Positions 41,897 to 50,984 are shown, numbered from the stretch's first letter. The stretch: DNA of 64,000 bases from Palsa-504 sp963787645 (GCA_963787645.1 CAWBDS010000014.1:186001-250000); one strand, 5' to 3'. Notes: generated from the letters alone by a model not told the origin. Translations and numbers: made by a program.

Positions 41897-43555
41897 GTGG
41901 GAATGCCGCCGGCGACCGGGACAGCCGGTACCCGGACCGTACCCGCACGCCCGGTCCGCGCGGCGGCTTGGCCGCTGCGCCCGGGCGCGGTCATCGCGAT
42001 CGCCGCCCTGCTCGGCCTGGGCCTGCGGGTCTTCCAGCTGACCCGGCCGGGTTACCTGACCGGATTCACCCAGTACGACGACGGGGTGTACATCGGTAAC
42101 GCGCTGCGCCTGGTCAACGGGGTGATCCCGTACCGGGACTTCGCCATGGTCCAGCCGCCCGGTTCGATGCTGCTGATGGTCCCCGCCGCGCTGGGTAGCA
42201 AGGCGTTCGGCAGCGCGTGGGCCCTGGGCGCGGGCCGGGTGCTCACCGTGGGCGCGGACACCGCCAACGTGGTCCTGGCCGGCCTGCTCGTCCGGCACCG
42301 GGGCCCGCTGGCGGCAGGGCTGGCCAGCGGCGGCTACGCGGTCTTTCCGGCCGCGCTGAACGCCTCGCAGTCCCTGTTCCTGGAGCCGTGGCTGAACCTG
42401 TTCTGCCTGCTGGGAGCGGTACTGCTGTTCGACGGTGACCGGGTGGCGGGTGAGGCGGCCCCAGGCGGCGGACGCCGCGCGTTCTGGTCGGGCCTCTGCT
42501 TCGGCTTGGGCGCCGCGGTCAAGATCTGGGCTGGCCTCCCGGCGCTCGTGGCCTGGCTGGTTTGCCTGCGCGTCAAACGGGGCCGTATGTCGTTCCTGGG
42601 CGGGTTCGTGGTCGGGGTGGTGGTGCCGTGCCTGCCGTTCGAGATCCTGTCTCCCAGCGGCTTCGGCCGTACCGTGTTCGTCTCCGAGCTGGTCCAGGCC
42701 ACGCACGGGCGGGTGGGGCCGAACCCCCGGGTGGCCGACATCACCGGCCTGGTCGGGCTATCCAGCATCGGCGTGAACCCGCGGATCTGGGCCAGCCTGA
42801 CGGCGGCCGCGGTGCTGCTCCTGCTGGTGGTCATCGCCTGGCTGCGCGCCCGGCGGGCCGGCCTGCGGGCCACCGCGCTGGACTGGTTCGCGCTGATCAG
42901 CACGTTCGTAGTGACCGGGATGCTGTTCTCGCCGTCGGAATGGTACGTGCACTACGCGGCGTTCGCCGCGCCGTTCCTGGTCGTCCTGCTGGCCCTGTCC
43001 GCGGCGCGGTTCTTCGCGGCCGGAGCCGCACGGCGCGAACAGCTCGAGAAGGCACCGCGCCGGATCCGGCCGGTCGCGGTGACTGCGGCCGTCGCCGCGC
43101 TGCTCATCGCCGCCATGGCGGCGGCCGACGGCTACGCGGTGACCAAGCTGTACCCGGCCCGGGACGTGTCTGCGGCCAGCGCGCTCATCCCGCCCGGCGC
43201 CTGCGTCCTGACCGACACTGTCGCGGCCACGATCACGATCGACCGGTTCAGCGCCAGCTCACCGGGCTGCCCGGCCATCGTCAACACGGTCGGGACGCTG
43301 ATCGCCACCACCCGCGGCAAGGATTTCGCGGCCGGCCCGGGGGCGCTGCAAGCCGACACGCAAGTCTGGCAACAGGCGTTCGACCAGGCCCGGTACGTCT
43401 GGCTGGTCGGCAACAACGGCTACACCGGCGCGCGGATCGCCTGGACTCCCGCGCTGTACGCCTACTTCACCGCCCACTTCCGGCTCATCGGCCTGCCCAA
43501 CGGCAACCCGGGTACCGGCAACGTCCCGCAGGGCGGCCTGTATATCCGCAAGTGA
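41897..43555 (+). CDS. GT-C-type integral membrane glycosyltransferase A
   Basis: A 552-residue protein with about 11 membrane helices. The first extracytoplasmic loop has FTQYDDGVYIGNALRLVNGV, the acidic D-D motif expected for polyprenyl-phosphate-sugar-dependent glycosyltransferases (ArnT/PMT superfamily), followed by YRDFAMVQPPGSMLL. The C-terminal third is a soluble extracytoplasmic domain with no family recognised. It likely transfers a sugar from a lipid carrier to a cell-wall or membrane target. GTG 41897 is the start. It is the first of two such genes in tandem. Confidence 0.75.
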   Translation: MGMPPATGTAGTRTVPARPVRAAAWPLRPGAVIAIAALLGLGLRVFQLTRPGYLTGFTQYDDGVYIGNALRLVNGVIPYRDFAMVQPPGSMLLMVPAALGSKAFGSAWALGAGRVLTVGADTANVVLAGLLVRHRGPLAAGLASGGYAVFPAALNASQSLFLEPWLNLFCLLGAVLLFDGDRVAGEAAPGGGRRAFWSGLCFGLGAAVKIWAGLPALVAWLVCLRVKRGRMSFLGGFVVGVVVPCLPFEILSPSGFGRTVFVSELVQATHGRVGPNPRVADITGLVGLSSIGVNPRIWASLTAAAVLLLLVVIAWLRARRAGLRATALDWFALISTFVVTGMLFSPSEWYVHYAAFAAPFLVVLLALSAARFFAAGAARREQLEKAPRRIRPVAVTAAVAALLIAAMAAADGYAVTKLYPARDVSAASALIPPGACVLTDTVAATITIDRFSASSPGCPAIVNTVGTLIATTRGKDFAAGPGALQADTQVWQQAFDQARYVWLVGNNGYTGARIAWTPALYAYFTAHFRLIGLPNGNPGTGNVPQGGLYIRK

Positions 43556-43704
43556 GGGCACATCCGCCGGTGACCGGCGTCGCCGGTACTTAAACGCAAA
43601 TATGAAATATCCGTGACGCCGCGTAAGTCCCGCCCGGAGGGCGGCGGATCCGGCCGTAGGCTGACCCAGGCAGTGACGGGTCCCCCGATCCAGGTGGATG
43701 GTGC

Positions 43705-45282
43705 ATGACCGTAGTCGGATATCCGCGGCAAAGCACGACTCCCGTGCCGTCCCTGGCGCTGGCCGACCGGCTGCCTCCGCCGGGCGCGAGCCTGCTGGGC
43801 TGGGCGGCCCGGGTTCCCTGGTGCTGGCCCGCGCTGCTCACCGTGATCCTCGGCTGCTACCAGCTCGGGCGGCCGGAGCTGTGGCGGGACGAGCTGGCCA
43901 GCTGGTCGTTCGGGACCCGACCGCTGTCGAGCCTGATCGCGACCGCGCGCCACACCGGCGCCACCCAGCTGGCCTACTACCTGCTCCTGCACGTCTGGAT
44001 TATGGCCTTCGGGGACTCGGTCGACGCCATGCGCAGCCTGTCCGTGCTGACCATGGCCGCCGCCGCGGCGTGCGTCACCCTGGTCGGCCGCAGGCTGGCG
44101 GGCATGCGGGCCGGCGTACTGTCCGGGCTGGTGTTCGCGCTGGTGCCGAGCGTCTCCCGGTTCGCTCAGGAGATCCGGTTCTACTCCCTCGAGGTACTGG
44201 TGGCCACCGTGGCCACCCTGCTTCTGCTGCGCGCCCTGGACCGGCCCTCGCCGCGCCGCTGGCTGGCCTACGCCGGTTGCCTGGCGCTGCTCGGCTACGT
44301 CGACCTGGTGGCCCTGTCGGTCGTCACCGGCCACGCCGCGGCGGTCGCGGTGCGCTGGCATCAGGACCGGGACAACCGTCAGCTGTGGTTCGCGGCCGCC
44401 GCGGCGGGCGGACTGCTGGTCTGCCTGCCCCTGGTCCTGCTCGGCTCGGCCCAGGCGGCCGACCAGGTGAAGTGGATAGCCCGGCCGGGGATCGACCTGA
44501 CGGCCTTCTCCTTCTTCAGCCGGAACCTGTTCTATGCCACCTCGGTGGCGGCCGCGCTGATCGTCCTGGCCATCCTGGCCTGGGCGGTGGCCTGGCGTCA
44601 GGCAGCGCTCATGACCGCGATCGCCGTCGTGCCGGTGGTCGCGGTATGGCTGGCCTCCCAGGGCCCGTACTCCTACTTCTTCCCCCGGTACCTGCTGCTG
44701 ACCGTCGCGGCCTGGGCGGTGCTGGCCGGGATCGCACTGAGCAACCTGGACCTGAGGCTGGCCGCGGTAGGGGTGGTGCTTATCGCCGTCCTCGGCGCGG
44801 GCGACCAGCAGGTGATCCGCTCGCCCGGAGCGCACAGCTGGCCGACCTATCCGGTCGGCGTCGGCGGCTCCTACCTGGGCTACGTGCAGGCCGCACAGGT
44901 GGTCGCCCGATCGGAGCGGCCCCGGGACGCCATCGTGTACCAGAGCCAGGCGGGCCAGGTGCGCTGGCTGATGATCGGCTACGGCCTCCAGTACTACCTG
45001 GCCCAAGACCTGCGGCCGGGTACCGCGCTGCCGCATCAGCTGTTCATCGAGCGGACCGCCGCGCAGGCGGGCCGGCTGTACCCGGTCCCGTGCCAGGACC
45101 CGGCCCGATGCCTGGACCTGAACGCCCTGGCCCCGCGGATCTGGATCGTGGGCAGCGGCTACCTGCGCAACCCGTACGCCGCCCTGACCCGGCCGCAGGC
45201 CGCCCTGCTGCGGGGCCGTTACCGGCTCACCGAAGTCAGGCACGTCCCCAGCTTGACCGTGTTTCTGCTGGTCAGAACGTAG
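43705..45282 (+). CDS. GT-C-type (GT39-like) integral membrane glycosyltransferase B
   Basis: A 525-residue membrane protein with about 11 helices. The first loop carries GRPELWRDELASWSFG, the D-E motif of GT39/ArnT-like enzymes, and RFAQEIRFYSLEVL is the second characteristic loop (A-Q-x-x-R-x-Y). A short soluble C-terminal domain follows. Same general class as the preceding gene but not a close copy; 149 bases separate them. Likely acts on lipid-linked sugars in the cell envelope. Start at ATG 43705. Confidence 0.78.
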   Translation: MTVVGYPRQSTTPVPSLALADRLPPPGASLLGWAARVPWCWPALLTVILGCYQLGRPELWRDELASWSFGTRPLSSLIATARHTGATQLAYYLLLHVWIMAFGDSVDAMRSLSVLTMAAAAACVTLVGRRLAGMRAGVLSGLVFALVPSVSRFAQEIRFYSLEVLVATVATLLLLRALDRPSPRRWLAYAGCLALLGYVDLVALSVVTGHAAAVAVRWHQDRDNRQLWFAAAAAGGLLVCLPLVLLGSAQAADQVKWIARPGIDLTAFSFFSRNLFYATSVAAALIVLAILAWAVAWRQAALMTAIAVVPVVAVWLASQGPYSYFFPRYLLLTVAAWAVLAGIALSNLDLRLAAVGVVLIAVLGAGDQQVIRSPGAHSWPTYPVGVGGSYLGYVQAAQVVARSERPRDAIVYQSQAGQVRWLMIGYGLQYYLAQDLRPGTALPHQLFIERTAAQAGRLYPVPCQDPARCLDLNALAPRIWIVGSGYLRNPYAALTRPQAALLRGRYRLTEVRHVPSLTVFLLVRT

Positions 45283-45321
45283 CAAACGGCACGAACCACG
45301 GCCCGTTCGGCAGAAATGTCT

Positions 45322-45774
45322 TTAGGGTTCGGCCGGGAACAGGTGACAGCCGGCCGGATCCATGCGCAGGCCGACGATCTCCCCTCGGACGGCCCGGACT
45401 TCGGAGAAGACGCCGTCAGCCGGGTGTTCCCGTTGATGTCGATGGCGTGCTCGTAGCCGCGGCCGCGGAACGCCACATCGGTGACGCGGCCGGACAGATG
45501 ACGCTCGTCCGAGCCGTTCACGGTCAGTTTGACCCCGGTGGGACGGATCATGACCAGCGCATCCGGCCCGGCCAGCGGGGCCAGCGGCGCACGGGCCCGG
45601 AAGCTTTCGCCGTCGGGCGGCTCGACCCTGCGCCGAGTACACGACCAGCGTGACCTTGCTGGCCGCCGCGGCCGAGGCAGTTGCCGAGGACGACGACGTG
45701 GCAGCCCGAGGCGGCGCTCGAGCGCGAAGAGGAACGTCCGCCGGTGGTCCAGAAGTTGACCGGGGATGAAGCAA
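45322..45774 (-). pseudogene. Collapsed ABC-transporter remnant (binding-protein start fused to ATPase TOBE end)
   Basis: Two unrelated pieces of an import system lie end to end. At the start (to about 45640) the frame reads AATSSSSATASAAAASKVTL then VVYSAQG, like the mature N-terminus of an iron-type substrate-binding protein. From about 45600 to 45322 another frame reads LVMIRPTGVKLTVNGSDERH, LSGRVTDVAFRGRGYEHAID and, after a further shift near 45420, EVRAVRGEIVGLRMDPAGCH, the TOBE domain that closes the ATPase subunits of spermidine/iron ABC importers. An internal deletion of the rest of an SBP-permease-ATPase operon is the simplest explanation. The binding-protein assignment is the weaker part. 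Confidence 0.5.
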
Positions 45775-45792
45775 CGGTCACGAAATGGAATT

Positions 45793-45802
45793 AACCATGG
45801 TT
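45793..45802. promoter_or_regulatory. Candidate operator: AACCATGGTT palindrome
   Basis: A perfect 10-bp palindrome sits just upstream of the ABC remnant, in the AT-rich gap before the ChrB-like gene, and a half-site ATGGTTAG recurs at about 45842. Such palindromes are common by chance; this is reported only as a possible regulator site of the lost operon. Confidence 0.25.
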
Positions 45803-45882
45803 AGTGCTATAAGCTAACGACGGTTGCAATCAGAAGGAATCATGGTTAGGAGCGGGCTGTGCGCGCGGTACCGGGCCGGTGC

Positions 45883-46443
45883 TCACCGGCTCTCGCCTTC
45901 CTCGGCGTACACTCGGGCGGCATAGGCCTCCAGCGATTGCTCGCACCCCTCCAGCGCCTTCTCCGCCGCCTGCCGGCCGTCCGCGTCGAAGGCGTCCCGG
46001 TCTCGCACCTTGGCGAACCAGTTACGCAGCTTGACCAGGTCGACCTCGTTCTCCTCGAGCTCGGCGTAGGTGAAGTGGTTATCCGTGTACTCCTTCTGCA
46101 CCTGGCGCAGGAAGTCCTCGCAGCGGTCAACGATCTCCTCGTACTCGTCGTTCCTGGCCGCCTGGAACGCGCTGCGCACGTCGGCCTCGCCGGCCAGCAC
46201 GTCGCACGAGAGCAAGATCGCCGTCCCGGACATGTCGAGGATCTCCCGGCGCAGCTTGCGCAACGCCCGTTCGGTGGCGGCGCTGGCCGGCAGCGCGGCG
46301 GCGGAGTTCTGCAGGTAGATGGCGCCCAGACTCTTGATCCGGCGCCATACCGTGGCCCGCAGCCGGGTTGGCTCGGGCGGGACGCGGTAGATGAGCACCA
46401 GCCAGCCGGTGCTCTCAGACTTCTCGGCCGTCTTGTCGGTCAC
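45883..46443 (-). CDS. ChrB N-terminal domain protein
   Basis: A 186-residue protein matching the N-terminal domain of ChrB, the chromate-sensing regulatory protein of chromate resistance operons. Landmarks: STGWLVLIYRVPPEPTRLRA, VWRRIKSLGAIYLQNSAAAL, and YEEIVDRCEDFLRQVQKEY. The C-terminal rhodanese-like half of full ChrB is absent, as in many stand-alone actinomycete members. It is divergent from the COG4280 membrane protein gene (32-base gap) and may regulate it. No ChrA chromate pump is in the window, so chromate is only a possible signal. Confidence 0.8.
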   Translation of the reverse strand: MTDKTAEKSESTGWLVLIYRVPPEPTRLRATVWRRIKSLGAIYLQNSAAALPASAATERALRKLRREILDMSGTAILLSCDVLAGEADVRSAFQAARNDEYEEIVDRCEDFLRQVQKEYTDNHFTYAELEENEVDLVKLRNWFAKVRDRDAFDADGRQAAEKALEGCEQSLEAYAARVYAEEGESR

Positions 46444-46475
46444 CCGACCATTGTGTCCGAACTGAAGGAGGCCTG

Positions 46476-47273
46476 GTGACAGCGGCGCTTCCCCTCGTGC
46501 TGACCGTCTTCGTCGCGTGCGCGGTGGAGGCCATCGAGGCGCTGACCATCGTGCTCGCGGCGGGCCTGACCAGGCAGTGGCGGTCCACCTTCCAAGGCAT
46601 GGCGGCCGCGCTGCTGGTGCTGGCCGCCATCGTCGGCGTGCTCGGACCGACGATCACGCTGCTGCCGCTGACCGCGCTGCGACTGGTGGTCGGCGCTCTG
46701 CTGGCCATCTTCGGACTGCAGTGGCTGCGCAAGGCCATCCTGCGGGCCGCCGGGTACAAGGCGCTGCACGACGAGGCCAGCGCCTACCTGCGCGAGGTCG
46801 CCGCGGCCAAGGCCGCTCCCGAGCAGGCCAAGCGCGGCATCGGCGACTGGTACGCGTTCACCCTGGCCTTCAAGGGGGTCCTGCTCGAAGGACTCGAGGT
46901 CGTGTTCATCGTGATCACCTTCGGCGACAACCAGCGCAATCTGGGCGCCGCGGTAGTGGGCGCGGCGATCGCGGTGGTCGTGGTGACCGTGACCGGGATC
47001 GCGGTGCGCGCGCCGCTGGCAAAGGTGCCGGAGAACGCGCTGAAGTTCTTGGTCGGGATCATGCTCACCTCGTTCGGCACGTTCTGGGGAGCCGAAGGCG
47101 CCGGGGTGAGCTGGCCGGGCCATGACGCGGCGCTGCTGGTGCTGGTGCCGGTGGTGGCGCTGACCTCGCTCGGCTACGCCGCCTGGCTGCGCCGTACGCA
47201 TCAGCTCGCCGCGGGGTCCCCGGCTACGGGCCCGGCCCCGGCTACGGAATCGGAAGAGGTGACGGGCCGATGA
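46476..47273 (+). CDS. COG4280-type membrane protein
   Basis: A 265-residue protein with six to seven membrane helices. Helix 1 carries FVACAVEAIEALTIVLAAGL and the central helix FKGVLLEGLEVVFIVITFG; each contains an E-x-x-E pair. The arrangement recalls the R-E-G-L-E helices of Ftr1-type metal permeases and fits the uncharacterised COG4280 group, so metal transport is a guess. The start is GTG 46476 with AAGGAGG upstream. Overlaps the next small gene by four bases (ATGA). Placed opposite the ChrB-like gene. Confidence 0.75.
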   Translation: MTAALPLVLTVFVACAVEAIEALTIVLAAGLTRQWRSTFQGMAAALLVLAAIVGVLGPTITLLPLTALRLVVGALLAIFGLQWLRKAILRAAGYKALHDEASAYLREVAAAKAAPEQAKRGIGDWYAFTLAFKGVLLEGLEVVFIVITFGDNQRNLGAAVVGAAIAVVVVTVTGIAVRAPLAKVPENALKFLVGIMLTSFGTFWGAEGAGVSWPGHDAALLVLVPVVALTSLGYAAWLRRTHQLAAGSPATGPAPATESEEVTGR

Positions 47274-47479
47274 TGCGCGCGCTGAAGTCCTTCGGGGCGT
47301 TCTGGTATGACTTCGTGATCGGCGATGACTGGCAGGTCGCTGCGCTGGTGGTCATCGCGCTGGCCGTCACCGCGCTGCTCGCCCACGTCGCCGGGGTCAA
47401 CGCCTGGTGGCTGCTCCCGCTGGCCGCCTTCGCCGCACTGGCCTGGTCGCTGCGCCGCGCGACGGCCGGCAAGCGCTAG
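47270..47479 (+). CDS. Small membrane protein (69 residues)
   Basis: Overlaps the COG4280 gene by four bases, which implies translational coupling. Two hydrophobic helices (VAALVVIALAVTALLAHVAG and WWLLPLAAFAALAWSL) with an amphipathic FGAFWYDFVIGDDW start. Small two-helix proteins of this kind accompany COG4280 proteins in actinomycetes (from memory, not checked) and may be an accessory subunit. Tail-to-tail four-base overlap with the response regulator. Confidence 0.7.
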   Translation: MMRALKSFGAFWYDFVIGDDWQVAALVVIALAVTALLAHVAGVNAWWLLPLAAFAALAWSLRRATAGKR

Positions 47480-48132
47480 TCTCGCGGTACCAGGTCGTGG
47501 TCGAAGGCGAACACCACGGCCGCGGCCCGGTCCCGGAGCCGCAGTTTGGTGAACACGTGGTTGATGTGCGTCTTGACCGTTCCCTCGCTGACGAACAGGT
47601 CGGCGGCGATCTCGCCGTTGGTCTTGCCGCGGCCGATGAGCGCGAGCACCTCTCGCTCGCGGCTGGTCAGGGCGTCCAAGTCGGCCTGGACGGCCTTGCC
47701 GGGCGTCGGTGGTGCCGACCGGTAGATGGCCAGGACCCGCGCGGTGACCGCCGGGTCGAGCCACGCGCCGCCTTCGGCGACCGCCCGCACCGCCCGCTGC
47801 AGGTCCTCGGCGGGCACCCCCTTGAGCACGAAGCCAGCCGCGCCGGCCCGCAACATGCCGGCCAGCACCTCGTCATCGTCGAACGTGGTCAGGGCCAGCA
47901 CCGGCGGGCTGTCCTCCCGTATCCGCAGCTCGCGGGTGGCCTGCACGCCGTCCACCAAGGGCATCCGCACGTCCATCAGCACGATGTCGGGGGCCAGGGT
48001 CGCGACCGCCGCGGGGACCTCGCCGCCGTGGGCGCATTCACCCACCACCTCGAAGCCGAACGGCTCGCGCAAGATGCCCCGCAGCCCGGTCCGGACCAGC
48101 TCCTGGTCGTCGACCAGCAGCACCCGGATCAC
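47476..48132 (-). CDS. Response regulator, NarL/FixJ (LuxR) family
   Basis: A 218-residue two-component regulator: receiver domain with VIRVLLVDDQELVRTGLRGI (acidic pocket DD), phosphorylated Asp in PDIVLMDVRMPLVDGV, T in ALTTFDDDE and K in GFVLKGVPAEDL; then a GerE/LuxR DNA-binding domain (LTSREREVLALIGRGKTNGE, SEGTVKTHINHVFTKLRLRD). The GTG start overlaps the kinase stop (GTGA), so kinase and regulator are co-translated. Likely controls the neighbouring ABC exporter, as in many BceRS-like or LiaRS-like arrangements. Start chosen over upstream options because the longer frame has no domain. Confidence 0.92.
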   Translation of the reverse strand: MIRVLLVDDQELVRTGLRGILREPFGFEVVGECAHGGEVPAAVATLAPDIVLMDVRMPLVDGVQATRELRIREDSPPVLALTTFDDDEVLAGMLRAGAAGFVLKGVPAEDLQRAVRAVAEGGAWLDPAVTARVLAIYRSAPPTPGKAVQADLDALTSREREVLALIGRGKTNGEIAADLFVSEGTVKTHINHVFTKLRLRDRAAAVVFAFDHDLVPRD

Positions 48133-49238
48133 GAGGCGGCGCCCAGGGGGAGCGTGGCCCGGACCAGCCAGCCCCGGCCGCCCGGGCCCGCCTCGCAGGT
48201 CCCGCCGAGCGATTCGGCGCGCTCGCGCATGCTGACTACGCCCAGCCCGGCGCCGGTGCCGGGCCGGCCGGAGCTGTCCGCGGTGAGCATGACCCGCCGG
48301 GCGTCCACGCACAGCCGCAGCGCGGTCGGCGCGCCCGGCGCGTGCTTGGCCGCATTGGTCAGCGCCTCCTGCGCGATCCGGTACACGGCCAGGCCCGTGG
48401 TCGCGGGCAGGGCGCCGGTATCGCCCTGCACGGTCAGCGTGATATCCGCGCCCGCGGACCGGAACCGCTCCACCAGGGCGGACAGTCCCTCGACGCCGGG
48501 CAGCGGCGCCATGGTCGCCTGGCCTGCCGGTTCGCCCTCGCGGAGCACCCCGACCGCCGACCGGACCTCGGCCAGGCACTCCCGGCCCAGCCGTTCGGCC
48601 TCGGCCAGCGCCCGCTCGGCGTCGGCTGGGTCGTGGGCCACGGCCAGCCGCGCGCTCTGCACATGCAGCAGGGAGACCACCAGCGTGTGCCCGATGACGT
48701 CATGCAGTTCGCGGGCGATGCGGTTGCGCTCGGCGGTCCTGGCCTGCTCGGCCAGCCCGGCCTGGGCCGCCCGCAGCCGGGCGTTCAGGTCGATCTGGTG
48801 CTGGATCAGCAGCGCGCACAGTACGGTCAGGCTGCTGCCCGCCAGCCAGGCGGCCCAGCCGGGGTCGTGCCTGACCCACAGCCATTCGACGGCGAACAAG
48901 ATCATGGTGGCGGCCCAGTAGATCAGCCCGACCCGCCGGCTGACCACGATCACGCACCACCCGGCCAGCAGGCAGGCCGCGAACCAGGCGATGTCGCTGG
49001 AGAAGCCGTCGCCCTCGACCGCGATGGCGGCCGTGGCCACCCCCGCGGCCAGCAGCGGGAACCGCCCGGTGAAGACCAGCGCCGCGGCCGCCGCCACCGC
49101 GACCACGGCCGCGGCCGTCACGGCCGGGACGCCCAGGTAGGCCGGCACCGCCCCGCCCACGACGATCGCGGCGAACCCGGCGACCGCTATCCACTTGACC
49201 CGGCCTCGCACGAGCTCCGCTGGGCCGCTGGTGCTCAT
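48129..49238 (-). CDS. Sensor histidine kinase (HisKA_3 type)
   Basis: A 369-residue kinase: four to five N-terminal membrane helices (about residues 12-130), then HisKA_3 with RNRIARELHDVIGHTLVVSL (phosphorylated His), and an ATPase domain with VYRIAQEALTNAAKHAPGAP (N box) and PGTGAGLGVVSMRERAESLG (G box). The D-x-G-x-G of the F/G box reads TADSSGRPGTGAGLG, an atypical but serviceable version. No periplasmic sensor domain is obvious, so it probably senses the membrane. Partner: the response regulator directly downstream. Confidence 0.9.
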   Translation of the reverse strand: MSTSGPAELVRGRVKWIAVAGFAAIVVGGAVPAYLGVPAVTAAAVVAVAAAAALVFTGRFPLLAAGVATAAIAVEGDGFSSDIAWFAACLLAGWCVIVVSRRVGLIYWAATMILFAVEWLWVRHDPGWAAWLAGSSLTVLCALLIQHQIDLNARLRAAQAGLAEQARTAERNRIARELHDVIGHTLVVSLLHVQSARLAVAHDPADAERALAEAERLGRECLAEVRSAVGVLREGEPAGQATMAPLPGVEGLSALVERFRSAGADITLTVQGDTGALPATTGLAVYRIAQEALTNAAKHAPGAPTALRLCVDARRVMLTADSSGRPGTGAGLGVVSMRERAESLGGTCEAGPGGRGWLVRATLPLGAAS

Positions 49239-49269
49239 GTCGCAGATCCTATGTGCGGGCCGGCTGCCG

Positions 49270-50007
49270 TCACAGGACCGCGCGCCGGGCGGCGACGACG
49301 GTGAACGCCACGGTCAGCCCGATCAGGGCGATCAGCGACCCGGTGGCCGGGCCCAGGCCGAGCCAGGGCCCGCGGACCGCGTTGGTCAGCAGCGTGAGCG
49401 GCAGCGGGCCCGCGACGTCCCGGACCGCGGAGCCCATCACGTGGGGCGGCGGCCCGCCCGCGCCCAGCAGGAACGACGGGAAGAACAACAGCAGCCCGAC
49501 CGCCTGAGCCGACCGGGCCGACGGTAGCAGGGTGCCCAGCAGCACGCCCAGGCTCACGAAGCCCACCGCGCCGAACGCCAGCGCCACCGCGACCCGCCAG
49601 CCGTCGTGCAGCGCGGGTACGCCGTAGACCGGGGCGGCCACCGCCAGCAGCAGCGCGCACGCCACCGCGGTGGTGATCAGCCCGGTCACCAGCTGCGCGA
49701 GCGCGAACGACCAGCGGCTGAAGCCCGCGGCGGCGAACCGGCGCAGCACCCCGCGCTCCCGGTAGGACGCCAGGTGTACCGGCAGCATGACCAGCCCCAC
49801 CGCGGCGATGACCACCGTCAGGTAGGAGGCCACGTACCAGTGCGCCGGGTTGGTGTTATCGAAACCGGCGTTCGGCCTGGTTCCGAACGCCCCGCCGATG
49901 ATCAGCATGGTCACGACCGGGAACGCGAACACGAACGTCAGCACGAGCGGATCGCGGGTCATCAGTTTCAGCTCGGCCCGGATGAGCCGTCCCGCAGCGG
50001 TGTTCAT
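49270..50007 (-). CDS. ABC-2 type exporter permease
   Basis: A 245-residue protein with six membrane helices and the ABC-2 permease signature: LKLMTRDPLVLTFVFAFPVV start, then the large loop with NTNPAHWYVASYLTVVIAAV, VHLASYRERGVLRRFAAAGF, and FFPSFLLGAGGPP (the conserved F-P-x-x-x-x-G motif) before the last helices. ATG 50007 has GGGAGGAAG upstream and overlaps the ATPase stop by four bases. Exports a lipid, peptide or drug; substrate unknown. It lies 31 bases upstream of the kinase gene, so one transcript may cover all four. Confidence 0.88.
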   Translation of the reverse strand: MNTAAGRLIRAELKLMTRDPLVLTFVFAFPVVTMLIIGGAFGTRPNAGFDNTNPAHWYVASYLTVVIAAVGLVMLPVHLASYRERGVLRRFAAAGFSRWSFALAQLVTGLITTAVACALLLAVAAPVYGVPALHDGWRVAVALAFGAVGFVSLGVLLGTLLPSARSAQAVGLLLFFPSFLLGAGGPPPHVMGSAVRDVAGPLPLTLLTNAVRGPWLGLGPATGSLIALIGLTVAFTVVAARRAVL

Positions 50008-50954
50008 CGTCTTCCTCCCACCAGTTCCCTGTGTTCGGCTGCTATCTCGGTACCGTCTAGCAGGCCGAGCAGCGCGTCCTCCAGGCTCGGCACGTGCACG
50101 CTCAGGTCGGCGGGCACCGTGCCCCAGCGCACCAGGGCTGCCCCGACGTGCGCGATGACCGGCCGGGCGCCGCGCACGGTGATGCGGGCCCCGGCCCGGG
50201 TCACCTCCTGCACCCCGTCGAGCCGGCGGACCTGGTCCAGCAGCGGCGCCGGAACGTCCGGCATGCTGAAGCGGATCGTCGCCGTCCCGGCGTGCCGATC
50301 CACCAGGTCCGCCGGCGCCCCCGTGTCGAGTACGCGTCCCCCGCGCATCGCCACGACCCGGCCGCACAGCGCCTCGGCCTCGTCCATCTCGTGGGTCACG
50401 AGCAGCACCGTGGTGCCCTCGTCATGCAGCTGGCGCACCGCGTCCCACACGTCGCGGCGCGCCGCCGGGTCCAGCCCTTGGGTCAGCTCGTCGAGAATGA
50501 CCAGCCGCGGCCGGTTCAGCAGCGCCAGGACCAGGAACAGCCGCTGCCGTTCCCCGCCGCTCAGCGAGGCGAACGCCGACCGCCGCCGCTGGGCCAGCCC
50601 GAACCGCTCGAGCAGCTCGTCGCCGTCCCGGGCCCGCGCGGTGCCGAACAGCGTGACTGCCTCGGCCACTCGCAGCCGGTCCGGCAGCGCCGAGTCCTGC
50701 AGCTGGCTGCCGATCAGCGGTCTCAGCTCATCGGCCTGCGTAGCCGGGTCGTAGCCGAGCACCCGGATCGTGCCGCCGTCTGGCCTGCGCAGCCCCTGGA
50801 TGCATTCGACGGTGGTGGTCTTCCCGGCCCCGTTGGCGCCGATCAGCCCCACGATTTCTCCGGCGGCGACGTCGAGGTCCAGCCCGTCCACCACCACGCG
50901 ATCCCCGTACGCCTTGCGTAGCCCTCGTACGGTCACTACCTGCGGCTTATCCAT
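50004..50954 (-). CDS. ABC exporter ATP-binding subunit
   Basis: A 316-residue ATPase of the DrrA/CcmA type. Walker A: LIGANGAGKTTTVECIQGL; Q-loop in LIGSQLQDSALP; ABC signature SLSGGERQRLFLVL; Walker B and catalytic Glu in LVILDELTQGLDP; H-loop LLVTHEMDEAE. A C-terminal domain of about 90 residues (FSMPDVPAPLLDQVRRLDG) follows, as in DrrA-like exporters. Pairs with the overlapping permease gene. ATG 50954 is preferred over an upstream start at 51149 because the upstream part is low-complexity. Natural target may be an antimicrobial compound; inference only. Confidence 0.92.
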   Translation of the reverse strand: MDKPQVVTVRGLRKAYGDRVVVDGLDLDVAAGEIVGLIGANGAGKTTTVECIQGLRRPDGGTIRVLGYDPATQADELRPLIGSQLQDSALPDRLRVAEAVTLFGTARARDGDELLERFGLAQRRRSAFASLSGGERQRLFLVLALLNRPRLVILDELTQGLDPAARRDVWDAVRQLHDEGTTVLLVTHEMDEAEALCGRVVAMRGGRVLDTGAPADLVDRHAGTATIRFSMPDVPAPLLDQVRRLDGVQEVTRAGARITVRGARPVIAHVGAALVRWGTVPADLSVHVPSLEDALLGLLDGTEIAAEHRELVGGRR

Positions 50955-50984
50955 ACCCCCGATGCTGCCGCCCGCTCTCGCCCC

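Noticed and set aside
41723..42706. Longer pepA frame
   Set aside because: The extra 328 residues are Gln/Arg/His-rich shadow of the opposite-strand glycosyltransferase.
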